Source: Clostridium fungisolvens
GTDB lineage: Bacteria > Bacillota > Clostridia > Clostridiales > Clostridiaceae
Direction: 5' to 3'
Length of the DNA: 64,000 nt
NCBI RefSeq assembly: GCF_014193895.1
Contig: NZ_BLZR01000001.1
Coordinates: 1,302,001-1,366,000 of the forward strand
Positions 53,048-62,888 of the stretch are shown piece by piece. Each line of letters opens with the position of its first letter. Position 1 is the stretch's first letter. Below the pieces are notes generated by a model. That model worked only from the letters and a program-made list of their open reading frames with translations, did no database searches and was not told the origin of the DNA. Position numbers and translations under genes: made by a program.

Positions 53048-53623
53048 CTAAAATATTATTTCATATAGTTTAAACCATTTTAAATCAGGAATATTAAGTC
53101 CAAGATCAACAGTACCGACGTATTTGAAATCGCTTTTTTCATATAACGCTATTGCAGGAGCATTTTTTATAGAAACATCAAGGCGGATAGTCTTAAATCC
53201 ATTCTTTATACAAAATTCTTTAGAAAAATCTATTAGCTTTTGTCCTATTCCATTTTTCATATATTTTGGATTAACCACAAAAGTATGTATTACAACAACT
53301 TCCTCATCTTTTGCGTCAATTCCCCAATTAACTCCTCTATATGCATCTTCTTGCAAGTGATTAAGTATAATAGAACCTGCTATTTTATTATCTATTTTTA
53401 ATACAAATAAATTATTCTTTCTAATTCCATTTACTGCTGTTTCTCTAACAGGATATATGCCCTTCTTCCAACCGGGATAATTGGTTGTGGTTTCCAAATA
53501 ATCATTAAGATTATCGTACAATTCTTCTAATTCATTGATATCTTTTATTGTTGCTTTCGATATCAAGTAACCATTAGAACGTATACTATTAAATATGTTA
53601 TTGTCATTACTATTAAAATTCAT
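53048..53623 (-). CDS. GNAT-family N-acetyltransferase
   Basis: 191 aa from ATG 53623 (AAGGAG 9 bases upstream; the GTG at 53632 abuts the RBS). The acetyl-CoA motif A reads VVNPKYMKNGIGQKLIDFSKEFC; a preceding strand with KIAGSIIL and the late RLDVSIKNAPAIALYEK complete the fold. Substrate unknown. Confidence 0.9.
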   Translation of the reverse strand: MNFNSNDNNIFNSIRSNGYLISKATIKDINELEELYDNLNDYLETTTNYPGWKKGIYPVRETAVNGIRKNNLFVLKIDNKIAGSIILNHLQEDAYRGVNWGIDAKDEEVVVIHTFVVNPKYMKNGIGQKLIDFSKEFCIKNGFKTIRLDVSIKNAPAIALYEKSDFKYVGTVDLGLNIPDLKWFKLYEIIF

Positions 53624-53717
53624 TAAGTTCACTCCTTCGACAATATTTCCTAGGAAATTATGTACATATTATACCATATATGATAAATTGAGGATGTGTT
53701 AAACGTTTCAGCGATTG

Positions 53718-53972
53718 CTATTTTTTCTTTTTGATCAGTGAGTGATTATAACTAAATAAAAGTACAAAAGAACAAATTAGGTATACTCCAGCGAATATTG
53801 TTTCTAGGTTTGTACTTATCTTATTAGTCAAAGGTGTTTGAAATAGTATCGCAGGTACTATAAAAGCAACCACTAGATAGTTGTACGGTTTTTTTATGGA
53901 AATATAGTTTTTTAGAACTAAAAGTGCTATTAGTAAAAATGCTGAAGCTGTGATTATTTGCTTAATGTTCAT
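53718..53972 (-). CDS. Small membrane protein
   Basis: 84 aa, three hydrophobic helices (IITASAFLLIALLVLKN, YLVVAFIVPAILF, GVYLICSFVLLFS) and a KKKK end. GAGG stands 9 bases before the ATG. No family recognised. Confidence 0.6.
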   Translation of the reverse strand: MNIKQIITASAFLLIALLVLKNYISIKKPYNYLVVAFIVPAILFQTPLTNKISTNLETIFAGVYLICSFVLLFSYNHSLIKKKK

Positions 53973-54141
53973 ATTTAATAACCTCGAAATGTTATTGTAT
54001 TTGCTTATTTATTCATACAATTATACATAATTTATATATTGGTTTCAAATGTTTTCATAATTCATAATAAATTAAGGAACAAAAGTATTAAAATTGAGAT
54101 AATATATAACAAGATATTGTGTATTGAGGAGAATAGAACTT

Positions 54142-54717
54142 ATGATTAAAGCTGATTCTAAGGTTATTAACATTAATAAAAAATTTAATGATATTTGTAA
54201 AATAAGCTTTAGAGAAAGTGACATAATTCTAGATTGTAGAGCGAAGTCATCTAACATATTTATAAAGGTATTATCAGAAAAAGAAATAGGTGTATTTGGA
54301 GATTATTATGTATATATTTTTTATGTGCAGAATTTAGATATAAATAAAAAAATATATAAGATTAAAAAAATAGAGAGAACTTTTTCTGAGGTGATTGAAG
54401 GTAAATTTAATGGAACTATTGATTCAGAATCATTAAGCTGTACATTATATTTTCAGTGTGAGGCTCTAAAAAACATGAGAGAAGAAAATGGGTCAATTTA
54501 TGAAATAACTATTTCAGGAAAACTTGATATCTCATATTCATTAAGTAAAGAAAATGAAGTATATAAAAAAAGAACAAATGAAAGTGTATTTTCAACATTA
54601 AAATCAACGAAATCTGAAGTTTGGCATCGTAAATTAGATAAGAAATTTTCTGTGCTTGAGATAATGGAAATGGATGAAAAGACTTTAAAAGAAAGATTTA
54701 ATAGAAATAATATATGA
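54142..54717 (+). CDS. Protein of unknown function, possibly spore-related
   Basis: 191 aa from ATG 54142 (AGGAGA 9 bases upstream). Residues 1-145 alternate short beta strands (IFIKVLSEKEIGVFGDYYVYIFY, IEGKFNGTIDS); the C-terminus is charged and helical (KTLKERFNRNNI). The beta part may be related to the DUF3794-type domain of its neighbour, but I cannot show this. Converges with that gene. Confidence 0.6.
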   Translation: MIKADSKVININKKFNDICKISFRESDIILDCRAKSSNIFIKVLSEKEIGVFGDYYVYIFYVQNLDINKKIYKIKKIERTFSEVIEGKFNGTIDSESLSCTLYFQCEALKNMREENGSIYEITISGKLDISYSLSKENEVYKKRTNESVFSTLKSTKSEVWHRKLDKKFSVLEIMEMDEKTLKERFNRNNI

Positions 54718-54773
54718 ATGCTATTCCAGAACTTATGAGACTTTTATTTTAAATTTATATATCTAATAATTAT

Positions 54774-54807
54774 AAAAGTGCAATTGGATGAAATCCAACT
54801 GCACTTT
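54774..54807. terminator. Bidirectional terminator
   Basis: AAAAGTGCA..TTGGAT pairs with ATCCAA..TGCACTTT; closes both converging genes. Confidence 0.88.
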
Positions 54808-54834
54808 CTATTATTAACGTATTTTATTAAAAAT

Positions 54835-55500
54835 TTAGTATGGTTTACATTCTTTTTTGTGTTCTTCTATAGTTACAGGTACATGCTCCATTCTTGTAAC
54901 CTTAAGATCTATTCTAACAATAAGCTTTTCAAGAAGTCTGTTATAGGTTACTGCCCAATCAGGAGCTCCTACTGCTACTGGATTAGGGTCTAATAACTCT
55001 TCCTTTGAACCTTCTACAAATGCCTTTAATATTTCAACATTATCTGTTTCTTTTATAGGTTCTTTTGCTTCAACTTCTACAAAAGTAGCAAATGGGAATC
55101 TTGTTGTAAACTGATATACTGGACCATTAACAGTTTCGCAAGTAAAATCTTCAATAGTTTTATAAAGAACATTTTTATCTATAAAACCATCTATGATTAC
55201 CTTTGCCCACCATTTTCCATCACATTTTTGTTCTTGGTGCATTATTCTTGGTACTAATTCGGTATTTGTTATAACTACTTCTGTATCAACTTTTACTATA
55301 CGGAAAACTGGAGGACTTGGTGGAGATATAATGCTTTCTTTAACAACTAATTCTTGAGTATCACCAAAGCCAACGATTACTGGGACCTGAAGAATTTTTT
55401 TGTACTCCATTGGATAGTAAGATTCTTTCTTTTCACATTGCTGATAAGGTGCTTTGCCGTAGGTTGGCATTTGTTTATATGCTAAAAATCTATTGTTCAT
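54835..55500 (-). CDS. DUF3794 (SPOCS) spore-coat-type protein
   Basis: 221 aa. ILQVPVIVGFGDTQELVVKE and KWWAKVIIDGFIDKNVLYKT match the SPOCS/DUF3794 domain, which occurs in clostridial spore coat and SpoIVA-interacting proteins. VYQFTTRFPFATFVEVEAKE and a VRIDLKVTRMEHVPV strand follow. RBS AAAGGAG. Likely expressed in the mother cell during sporulation (inference). Confidence 0.8.
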   Translation of the reverse strand: MNNRFLAYKQMPTYGKAPYQQCEKKESYYPMEYKKILQVPVIVGFGDTQELVVKESIISPPSPPVFRIVKVDTEVVITNTELVPRIMHQEQKCDGKWWAKVIIDGFIDKNVLYKTIEDFTCETVNGPVYQFTTRFPFATFVEVEAKEPIKETDNVEILKAFVEGSKEELLDPNPVAVGAPDWAVTYNRLLEKLIVRIDLKVTRMEHVPVTIEEHKKECKPY

Positions 55501-55529
55501 AGTTTAATACTCCTTTAATATATTATTAA

Positions 55530-55616
55530 TTAACGACATGTAAAGAAAATATAAATTTTTTATTGGTATGTCGTTAATCTTTTTCATTTGTTTTATAATA
55601 TATTATATTGTCGTTA
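55530..55616. promoter_or_regulatory. Inverted repeat TTAACGACAT with a third half-site
   Basis: TTAACGACAT (55530-55539) and ATGTCGTTAA (55568-55577), a perfect 10-bp inverted pair; TGTCGTTA recurs at 55609-55616. It lies in the divergent gap between the DUF3794 and M50-like genes. Could be operators or a leader hairpin of the DUF3794 gene. Confidence 0.5.
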
Positions 55617-55758
55617 TGATGAAAATGTTACTTGTTTTTTTGATTAACAATGAGTAGCTCAGATAAATTTACAGTACATAGTTTTATTAATGTTGTGAGT
55701 TTTAGAAATAGATATTTGAGTAGGAAATACTTCTAAATTTGAAAGGTGAGAAGATAGT

Positions 55759-56562
55759 ATGGAGTTTATTGTTAATTTGTTAATTAGATCTTTGGTTGAA
55801 ACTTTATATCTAACAGGGATGATAATATTTTTTGGATTGATTTTGGGTTTGCTTAGAAATAATTCCATTAAGAATATTTATAAGAGCTTAGGATTTAATG
55901 CTGTCATGGTTACTGGATTTATAGGAGTACCTATACATGAGCTGAGTCATGCCATTTTAGCTCTAATATTTGGACATAATATAAGGGATATAAAGTTATT
56001 TCAAAAGCCAGACAATAATGGTGTAATGGGGTATGTCGATCATAGTTATAATCCTAATAGTATATATCAGCAAGTTGGTAACTTCTTTATAGGAGTTGCA
56101 CCAATATTTGGTGGAGTTATAACTATAATTACGGTTATGTATTTTGCAATACCAAATACGTATAATAAATTTATAGATATATTATTTAACTCACTTCATA
56201 TAACTAGGATTGGAAAGATTACTATAGAAGGATTACTAACATCATATGGTCATTTAGTGAAGAGTATTTTTTCAGGAGAAAATTTTAGAAACCCATATTT
56301 TTATATATTCCTATTTGTTGCTATATGCATATCTTCACATATATCTTTAAGTATTGCGGATATTAAAGGGGCATCAAGAGGTTTAATTGTTCTTTTTCTT
56401 TTCCTGGTGATATTAAATGCTTTTGGCTTATCTATAGAATTTATGGATAAGGCTATACTAAAATATAATATCTTAATAACAGGGATGCTTATTGTAGCAT
56501 TAATACTTTCCGCAATAACCTATATTATAAGTTTAGGTTTACTTGTAGTAAAAAAATTATAG
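55759..56562 (+). CDS. M50-like membrane protein with HELSH motif
   Basis: 267 aa, six or seven membrane helices. FIGVPIHELSHAILALIFGH (about 54-73) has HExxH as in membrane zinc peptidases, and the NFFIGVAPIFGG helix resembles the second M50 segment, but the LDG-type motif is not evident. So it may be a protease or an inactive relative. RBS AAAGGTGAG. No partner gene. The gap to 56992 holds a terminator and no gene. Confidence 0.7.
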   Translation: MEFIVNLLIRSLVETLYLTGMIIFFGLILGLLRNNSIKNIYKSLGFNAVMVTGFIGVPIHELSHAILALIFGHNIRDIKLFQKPDNNGVMGYVDHSYNPNSIYQQVGNFFIGVAPIFGGVITIITVMYFAIPNTYNKFIDILFNSLHITRIGKITIEGLLTSYGHLVKSIFSGENFRNPYFYIFLFVAICISSHISLSIADIKGASRGLIVLFLFLVILNAFGLSIEFMDKAILKYNILITGMLIVALILSAITYIISLGLLVVKKL

Positions 56563-56669
56563 TGCAGATTTGAAGCAAGGAATGATTTAAATCTATGCTG
56601 TTGAAGGGATGAATACAATAAAAATATTTACATATTCAATAATAAAAATTATATGTTTTGGTGTGAGAT

Positions 56670-56720
56670 GCACATTATGGAGAAACTTAAGGGTTGCTCC
56701 ATAATGTGTTTTTTGCTTTT
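56670..56720 (+). terminator. Intrinsic terminator
   Basis: CACATTATGGAG pairs with CTCCATAATGTG (56697-56708), then TTTTTTGCTTTTT. Confidence 0.92.
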
Positions 56721-56991
56721 TCATTAGCTATAATTTTAACTCAGTGCTTAAATATAGCTTAATTTTTAGTTTTAGTAGAAACAACAAAAAGTCTTGTAAT
56801 AATAATTAAGTATATGAGGAGTTGTATCAGTACATATCAACAGGGTAAGAATATAAATGTTTAGTCACTGGAAGAGTATCCCAAATCTTAATAAAAGCTT
56901 AAGATTTAATGAATAAAACTTAATATTACACAAAAGACAAAAAATGTATGGTAGTATATGGCGGTAGGTATTTTTTGAATGGAGGTAAAAC

Positions 56992-59475
56992 ATGAAGATA
57001 TTTTTAAAGTATGTTGTAAAAAGCATGATAGAAAAGAAAGCAAGGTTTTTACTATTACTCTTAGCAATAATTTTAAGTACTGCGCTTTTTGTAGGGAGCA
57101 TGGGAGCAGTGGAATCTGCAATTGAAAGTTTTGTAAAGCCTCAGCTTGAACAACTAGAAAATAAAGACTTATATATATCTTCTAAAACTGGAGAAAGCAC
57201 TTTTTCTCTAGAGAATATAAATGAAAAAGGTGTTAAGAATTTAGTGCCAGAACTGAACGTAACTGTGGTGTATGATAGCGATGATTTACAAGCACTTAAT
57301 CTTAGTGGAAGAGAAGAAAAGTATATTGATAAAAGTATATTGCTTACGAATAAGGAACTTAATGATTTTGATGGAGAAAAGTGCATAATCTCAAAAAGAA
57401 TTAGTGATAAATTTAAACTTAATGTTGGAGATAATCTAAAGATAATTTTAAATGGTGAAAAGATTTCCTTGAAAGTATATGCAATAGCAACTAATGAAGG
57501 TGCTTTCTACGTGGATAGTAAGGATTCGTTCCAAATTATTGTTCCATATAAATTCATATCTAAAAAGCTTGATGTAGAAGGGAAATATAATTCCATAATA
57601 GCCAATAAATCAAAAGATTCAATAAAAGATTCTGTGAAAGAGTTTAATGATTCTAATACAAAGTTTTCTGCAAAAGAACTTTTTGATGAAGAGCAAGTAA
57701 AATCTCAGTTGTCTCAAATTACTAGTATGTTTTATATGATGCTGGCAATAGTGGTTTTCATGAGTGCCATTATAATATATAGTTCATTTAAGCTCACAGT
57801 AACTGAAAGAATGCCTATAATAGGTACATTCTTAAGCCAAGGTGCTACGAGAGGAACCATAAGAAGAATTCTTTATCTTGAAAGTTTGGTATATGGTATT
57901 CTTGGCGGAATTATAGGAAACGCTGCAGGTGTAGGTATCTTATATATTATAAATTATTTTATTTCTCCACTTAGAGAGTATGGAATAATTGATAAGCCTA
58001 ATATTAATGTTAAATATTTAGCGTTTGGTATGATATTTTCAGTACTGTTGTCAGTACTATCAGCTGCATTACCGGTAATTAAAACGAGAAAATTAGAAGT
58101 TAAGAATGTTATTTTGAATAATCCAAGTACTGTAAATGACATTGGGTATGGTAAGTTTATATTTGGGCTTGTGATTCTTATTGTAGTTATAATATTAAAT
58201 TCAATTAATAGCAAATTTGTTGTAAATATTAGTCCTATTTTAATGATTACAGCAGTTGCAGCGGCAATGCTTGTATTTCCGAAGCTTATAGATTTTCTAT
58301 CTAGGGTCATATATATAGTACTAAGAAAAATTAATGGTTCTATGGCACTTTCTTTTAATAACATGAGAACTTCAAAGGTTCTGCTTGGAAATGTTAATCT
58401 TATGATATTAGCTATTGTATCTATAATTACTATAAACTCATTAAGTGTAAATGTTAAAGTCTTAGTGAGTGGAATATATGAAAAATTGAATTATAGTATA
58501 GAAATAAATGGTTCAGGTACTGGGGTTGCCGGTAATTTAGATAAAATAAAAGAAGTAGCACTTAAAACTGATGGGGTTAATAAGGAATCAATCCAATTTA
58601 TGTACTATGCTAATGGAAATATAAATGACAATGTGTTTTCAGTAATGGCTGTTGAACCTGACAAATATACTGATTACGATCATTATATAAATTGGGAAGA
58701 AAAGAATAACAAATATATTTATGATAAATTTAAATCTGGAGCTAGCGATGAAGTAATACTAACAAGAAAAGTTTCGGAAAAAACTAAATTATCTGTAGGG
58801 GATTCCTTTGATATGAAGCTTAGAAACACAACTAAAGCTTATAAAGTTGTAGGAATTGTTGATGGAAAAATGCTGAATAACGGTGTATTCATATTAATGA
58901 ACTACAAAGGACTTCCAAAGGAATATTATGATTCAGCCTCATACTCAGTTTATTTTAATACTTCAAAGAACTCCAAAGATATAAAGGAAAGTATAAATAG
59001 AGAAGTCAAGGGCCTAGGTGGGCAAGTAAGGACTTTCGAAGAAACTAGAGATAGAAATATAGAACAAAATGATCAGGTTATGACTATATTAAGTATATTC
59101 TCCTATATGGCAGTTGTTATAGGTTGCTTTGGAATACTTAACAACATAGGAATTAGTTTTATTCAAAGAAAGAAGGATATGGCGGTTTTAAGCTCTGTTG
59201 GTATGACTAAGGGTCAAAGAGGTGTGATGATCTTAGTGGAATCAATACTTTCGGTTATATGGGCGGTGGTAATAGTAACTCCGCTTGCGTATCTTACTTC
59301 ATCACTAATGTCAAAGATAACTGATAAAATAGGACTACCACTAGATATTAAGTTTAATATTTCTTATATACCTATAGTACTTAGCGTTTCTTTAATTTTA
59401 GTGTTTTTAGCAACATTACCAGTGCTGTTTAAAAGCAGAAAACTGTCTATTATAGATGAATTAAAATATGAGTAA
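56992..59475 (+). CDS. ABC transporter permease with two FtsX domains
   Basis: 827 aa. TM1 at 18-38, an extracellular domain, then three helices with an FtsX motif (about 245-370, YSSFKLTVTERMPIIGTFLSQGATRGTIRR). A central pair of helices precedes a second extracellular domain, and the last FtsX unit (about 690-815) has SFIQRKKDMAVLSSVGMTKGQ. This resembles antimicrobial-peptide or lipid/lipoprotein exporters of the MacB/BceB group, but no sensor kinase is adjacent. RBS GGAGG. Confidence 0.9.
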   Translation: MKIFLKYVVKSMIEKKARFLLLLLAIILSTALFVGSMGAVESAIESFVKPQLEQLENKDLYISSKTGESTFSLENINEKGVKNLVPELNVTVVYDSDDLQALNLSGREEKYIDKSILLTNKELNDFDGEKCIISKRISDKFKLNVGDNLKIILNGEKISLKVYAIATNEGAFYVDSKDSFQIIVPYKFISKKLDVEGKYNSIIANKSKDSIKDSVKEFNDSNTKFSAKELFDEEQVKSQLSQITSMFYMMLAIVVFMSAIIIYSSFKLTVTERMPIIGTFLSQGATRGTIRRILYLESLVYGILGGIIGNAAGVGILYIINYFISPLREYGIIDKPNINVKYLAFGMIFSVLLSVLSAALPVIKTRKLEVKNVILNNPSTVNDIGYGKFIFGLVILIVVIILNSINSKFVVNISPILMITAVAAAMLVFPKLIDFLSRVIYIVLRKINGSMALSFNNMRTSKVLLGNVNLMILAIVSIITINSLSVNVKVLVSGIYEKLNYSIEINGSGTGVAGNLDKIKEVALKTDGVNKESIQFMYYANGNINDNVFSVMAVEPDKYTDYDHYINWEEKNNKYIYDKFKSGASDEVILTRKVSEKTKLSVGDSFDMKLRNTTKAYKVVGIVDGKMLNNGVFILMNYKGLPKEYYDSASYSVYFNTSKNSKDIKESINREVKGLGGQVRTFEETRDRNIEQNDQVMTILSIFSYMAVVIGCFGILNNIGISFIQRKKDMAVLSSVGMTKGQRGVMILVESILSVIWAVVIVTPLAYLTSSLMSKITDKIGLPLDIKFNISYIPIVLSVSLILVFLATLPVLFKSRKLSIIDELKYE

Positions 59476-59496
59476 AATATTATTAGGAGGAATTAT

Positions 59497-60186
59497 ATGA
59501 GATCGATTGAGGTTTTTGATTTAAATAAAAGTTTTAAAGTTGGAAAAGATGAGATTGAAGTACTGAAGGATATTAACTTCTCCGTAGAAAAAGGTGAGTT
59601 TTTATCTATAATGGGACCATCAGGATGTGGAAAATCCACTTTATTATACTTACTTGGTGGATTAGATAAGCCTACCAGTGGAGTGGTAAACATAAATGGA
59701 AGAGACTTAAGCTCATTAAGTGAAAAGCAAAAGAGCATTATGAAAAGAAGAGAGGTAGGTTTTGTGTTCCAGTTTTATAATCTTGTTCCTAACCTAACTG
59801 TAGAAGACAATATATTATTGCCTATAATACTTGATGGAAAACCGTTAAAGAAGTATGAGGAAAAACTTAAAAGAATTCTAGATACAATAGAGATGAGCCA
59901 TAAAAGAAAGGTTACCCCAAGAGAACTCTCAGGCGGGCAGCAGCAAAGAGTAGCTATAGCTAGAGCTTTGGTGTTTGAACCAGATATAATTTTAGCAGAT
60001 GAACCTATTGGTAACTTAGATTCGAAGACTGGAACAGACATAATGAAGCTGTTCCAAAATATTAATAAAAACCTAAGTAAAACTATAATACAAGTCACTC
60101 ATTCAGAAGAGGCAGCCTACTATGGAACCTCAATACTAAGGCTAAAAGATGGAGAGATTCAGGCAAAGGAAGGAGTTGCTTCTTAG
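59497..60186 (+). CDS. ABC transporter ATP-binding protein (MacB/LolD type)
   Basis: 229 aa. Walker A GPSGCGKST (about 41-49), Q-loop QFYNLVPNLTVEDNI, signature LSGGQQQRVAIARAL (about 144), Walker B IILADEPIGNLD, switch His in VTHSEEAAYYG. Partner of the FtsX permease 21 bases upstream. Confidence 0.95.
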   Translation: MRSIEVFDLNKSFKVGKDEIEVLKDINFSVEKGEFLSIMGPSGCGKSTLLYLLGGLDKPTSGVVNINGRDLSSLSEKQKSIMKRREVGFVFQFYNLVPNLTVEDNILLPIILDGKPLKKYEEKLKRILDTIEMSHKRKVTPRELSGGQQQRVAIARALVFEPDIILADEPIGNLDSKTGTDIMKLFQNINKNLSKTIIQVTHSEEAAYYGTSILRLKDGEIQAKEGVAS

Positions 60187-60360
60187 AATGATAACTTATT
60201 GGTATTTGTAAACAAAACTTAAAAGTGTAGTTGAATTCATACCTTTCTCTACGTAATGGGTATCACTAAAATAAGAACTACAAAAATAATTACTATGTAT
60301 GAACAAATAGATAACTTGAAAATACAATAAAATGTAAGTACTTTTATTGAGGTAGATTGA

Positions 60361-60753
60361 ATGTTTTTTGGATTACTTAATATGATGAATAACATAAATG
60401 AAAATAAGGTTGAGCTAAAGATGTTAGATCTAGATGATAAATATGTAGTAGTTGGCAAAATTTTAGGGGTTCAGAGGAATAATATAAACTTAAACTATGA
60501 AAATGATTATTTAACTATAACGGTAAGAGTTAATAAAGTTAATAGCAGAAGGGGATACGGCAGCTTTTATATGGTTCAAACTGTAAATGATATTCGAAAG
60601 AATTTTTATGTGCCAAATGTGGATTCCAAAAGTATAACTGGTAAGTTTGAAAATGGAAATCTGATCATTAGTTTACCTAAAAATATCCTCAGTATTAAAA
60701 ATAAAGTTATAGTTGAGGTGGAAGAATACCATGAGCAAGAAAAACTTGAATAA
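60361..60753 (+). CDS. Hsp20/alpha-crystallin-like small heat shock protein
   Basis: 130 aa. The core runs from about residue 24 (DKYVVVGKILGVQRNNINLN) through YLTITVRVN, with FYVPNVDSKSITGKFENGNLIISLPK as the conserved late strands. It lacks the usual A-x-x-x-n-GVL spelling but keeps the GKFENGNLIISLPK form. ATP-independent holdase. RBS GAGGT. Confidence 0.8.
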   Translation: MFFGLLNMMNNINENKVELKMLDLDDKYVVVGKILGVQRNNINLNYENDYLTITVRVNKVNSRRGYGSFYMVQTVNDIRKNFYVPNVDSKSITGKFENGNLIISLPKNILSIKNKVIVEVEEYHEQEKLE

Positions 60754-60789
60754 CTTTTAAGCTTCAGCACAATTCATTTTTCGAAATTA

Positions 60790-60987
60790 GTGGAAATAGG
60801 TCTATTTATCTTATTATCTTATATATTCGTAATATGCAACTGGAGTAGCAAGAGAAGAGCGACCGAAAGACAAGTTAGAAAAGAACAAAATATTAGACCT
60901 AAAATAGAGTATTGCTATTATTGTGGAATTGAGTTAGAGGATAATAATACTACTTGTAGTCGCTGTAAAAACAAGTTGGATTTGTAA
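60790..60987 (+). CDS. Small membrane protein with a zinc-ribbon C-terminus
   Basis: 65 aa from GTG 60790, with no clear Shine-Dalgarno, so the start is uncertain. Residues 4-18 are hydrophobic and the end carries CYYCGIELEDNNTTCSRC, a four-cysteine zinc-ribbon. The stop overlaps a terminator stem, supporting a real 3' end. No further function can be given. Confidence 0.5.
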   Translation: MEIGLFILLSYIFVICNWSSKRRATERQVRKEQNIRPKIEYCYYCGIELEDNNTTCSRCKNKLDL

Positions 60988-61009
60988 ATTGAATCCAATT
61001 TGTTTTTTT
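60970..61009 (+). terminator. Intrinsic terminator
   Basis: AACAAGTTGGATT pairs with AATCCAATTTGTT, then T-rich run to 61009; overlaps the last codons of the zinc-ribbon gene. Confidence 0.85.
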
Positions 61010-61142
61010 ATGAGAACTGTAAGATTGAAGTGCGATAAAAATTTTTCATATGGTCTGCTGTTTGTTATAATTAAAGAGTTACTTATAATATCAAGTAAAC
61101 CTTGAATTAGATTTACTTAGGAGCATTCAAGGAGGAGACAGT

Positions 61143-62876
61143 ATGCTTAAATTAATACCTTTCTTAAAAAACTATAAGAAAAATGTATTCTTAGGACAAT
61201 TTTTTAAACTTTTAGAAGCTATATTTGAATTGATGATTCCAACGATAATGGCATTGGTAATCGATAATGGTGTGAAGAATAGAGATGTAAACTATATTCT
61301 TAAGATGGGAGCACTTATGTTTTTAATAGCTACATTGGGAGTAATGTTTGCTTTTACTTGTCAGTATTTCGCTTCCATTGCATCTCAAGGCTTTGGAACT
61401 GTAGTAAGAAATGCCATCTTTAAACATATAGGGACATTCTCACATTCGGAGATTGATAGTTTTGGAACAGCCTCATTAATAAATAGGACAACCAATGATG
61501 TAAACCAATTACAGGTAGCAGTAGCTATGTGGATTCGTTTGGTTGTTAGGGCACCCTTTCTATGCATTGGAGGCATAGTGATGGCTATGCTATTAGATTT
61601 AAAATTATCAATAGTAATACTTATCATACTTCCTGTATTTGTATTAGTTTTATTTTTGGTAATGAGGAAATCTATTCCACTATATAAAAAGGTACAAGGA
61701 AAACTTGATAGACTGGCAGTGATACTGAGAGAGAATCTTTCAGGTGTTAGAGTTGTTAGAGCCTTTGATAAGGTTGAGTATGAAAAAGACAGATTTAAAA
61801 CTTCTAATAGAGATTTGTCTGATACTGCTGTGAGAGTAGGTAGTATTGCAGCCTTAATGAATCCAGCAACTTCGATAATAATGAATTTTGCTATTATAGC
61901 TATAATATGGTTTGGAGGATTTCGTGTAAATATAGGTGGAATGACCCAAGGGCAGGTTATTGCTTATATAAATTATGTTATACAGATATTTTCTGCCTTA
62001 GTAGTAGTGGCTAATCTAGTAGTTACCTTCACAAAAGCGGCAGCTTCAGCTGCACGTGTTAATGAAATCTTTGATACTAAAGGTTCGATAATAGATCCAG
62101 AAATTTCTTTAGGTTCAAAAGAAATGGACGAAAGCAATCTAAGCAGTGATGCAATAGAATTTGAAAATGTGTCATTTACCTATAAAGGATCAAAGGAATA
62201 TGCACTAAAAGATATCTCCTTTAAGTTAAGTAGAGGGCAAACATTTGGGATAATAGGGGCTACTGGATCAGGAAAAAGTACACTTATAAACCTTATACCT
62301 AGATTTTATGATGCGGATGATGGTTGTATAAAAGTAAATGGTATTAAAGTGGAAAATTATAACCAAGTAAAGCTTAGAGAGAAAATAGGTGTAGTTCCAC
62401 AGAAGGCTGTAGTATTTTCAGGAAGCATAAAGGAAAATCTAAAATGGGGTCTTGAGACTGCCTCTGATGAGGAAATAAAAAAAGCAGCAAAGATAGCACA
62501 AGCTGCAGAATTCATCGAAAAACTTGAGTTTAAGTATGATACTAAAATTTCTCAAGGTGGAACTAATCTTTCTGGAGGGCAGAAGCAAAGGCTTACAATT
62601 GCAAGAGCTTTAGTAAAGAAACCGCAGATTCTTATTTTAGATGATAGTTCAAGTGCATTGGATTATGCAACTGATGCTCAACTTAGAAAAGAACTTAAAG
62701 ATAATACCGAAAGCATGACTTTAGTTATGGTTTCTCAAAGAGTCAATGCAGTAAAAGATGCTGATTTAATTTTGGTTTTAGATGATGGTGAACAAGTTGG
62801 ATTGGGCACACATAAAGAACTTATAGAAACCTGTGAAGTTTATAAAGAAATTTGCCTCTCTCAGGTTGAGAAGTAG
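61143..62876 (+). CDS. Heterodimeric ABC exporter, degenerate-site subunit
   Basis: 577 aa. Six-helix exporter domain (about 1-310), then ATPase: Walker A GATGSGKSTLINL, signature NLSGGQKQRLTIARAL, Walker B ILILDDSSSALD. In Walker B the catalytic Glu is replaced by Asp, as in the degenerate half of heterodimers like TM287, LmrC and BmrC. The partner starts 12 bases on. Likely drug or lipid exporter. RBS AAGGAGGAG. Confidence 0.93.
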   Translation: MLKLIPFLKNYKKNVFLGQFFKLLEAIFELMIPTIMALVIDNGVKNRDVNYILKMGALMFLIATLGVMFAFTCQYFASIASQGFGTVVRNAIFKHIGTFSHSEIDSFGTASLINRTTNDVNQLQVAVAMWIRLVVRAPFLCIGGIVMAMLLDLKLSIVILIILPVFVLVLFLVMRKSIPLYKKVQGKLDRLAVILRENLSGVRVVRAFDKVEYEKDRFKTSNRDLSDTAVRVGSIAALMNPATSIIMNFAIIAIIWFGGFRVNIGGMTQGQVIAYINYVIQIFSALVVVANLVVTFTKAAASAARVNEIFDTKGSIIDPEISLGSKEMDESNLSSDAIEFENVSFTYKGSKEYALKDISFKLSRGQTFGIIGATGSGKSTLINLIPRFYDADDGCIKVNGIKVENYNQVKLREKIGVVPQKAVVFSGSIKENLKWGLETASDEEIKKAAKIAQAAEFIEKLEFKYDTKISQGGTNLSGGQKQRLTIARALVKKPQILILDDSSSALDYATDAQLRKELKDNTESMTLVMVSQRVNAVKDADLILVLDDGEQVGLGTHKELIETCEVYKEICLSQVEK

Positions 62877-62888
62877 GAGGTCATGTCA

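Noticed and set aside
54778..54993. Open frame on the + strand inside the DUF3794 gene region
   Set aside because: Shadow of a confidently assigned gene on the other strand, without an RBS.
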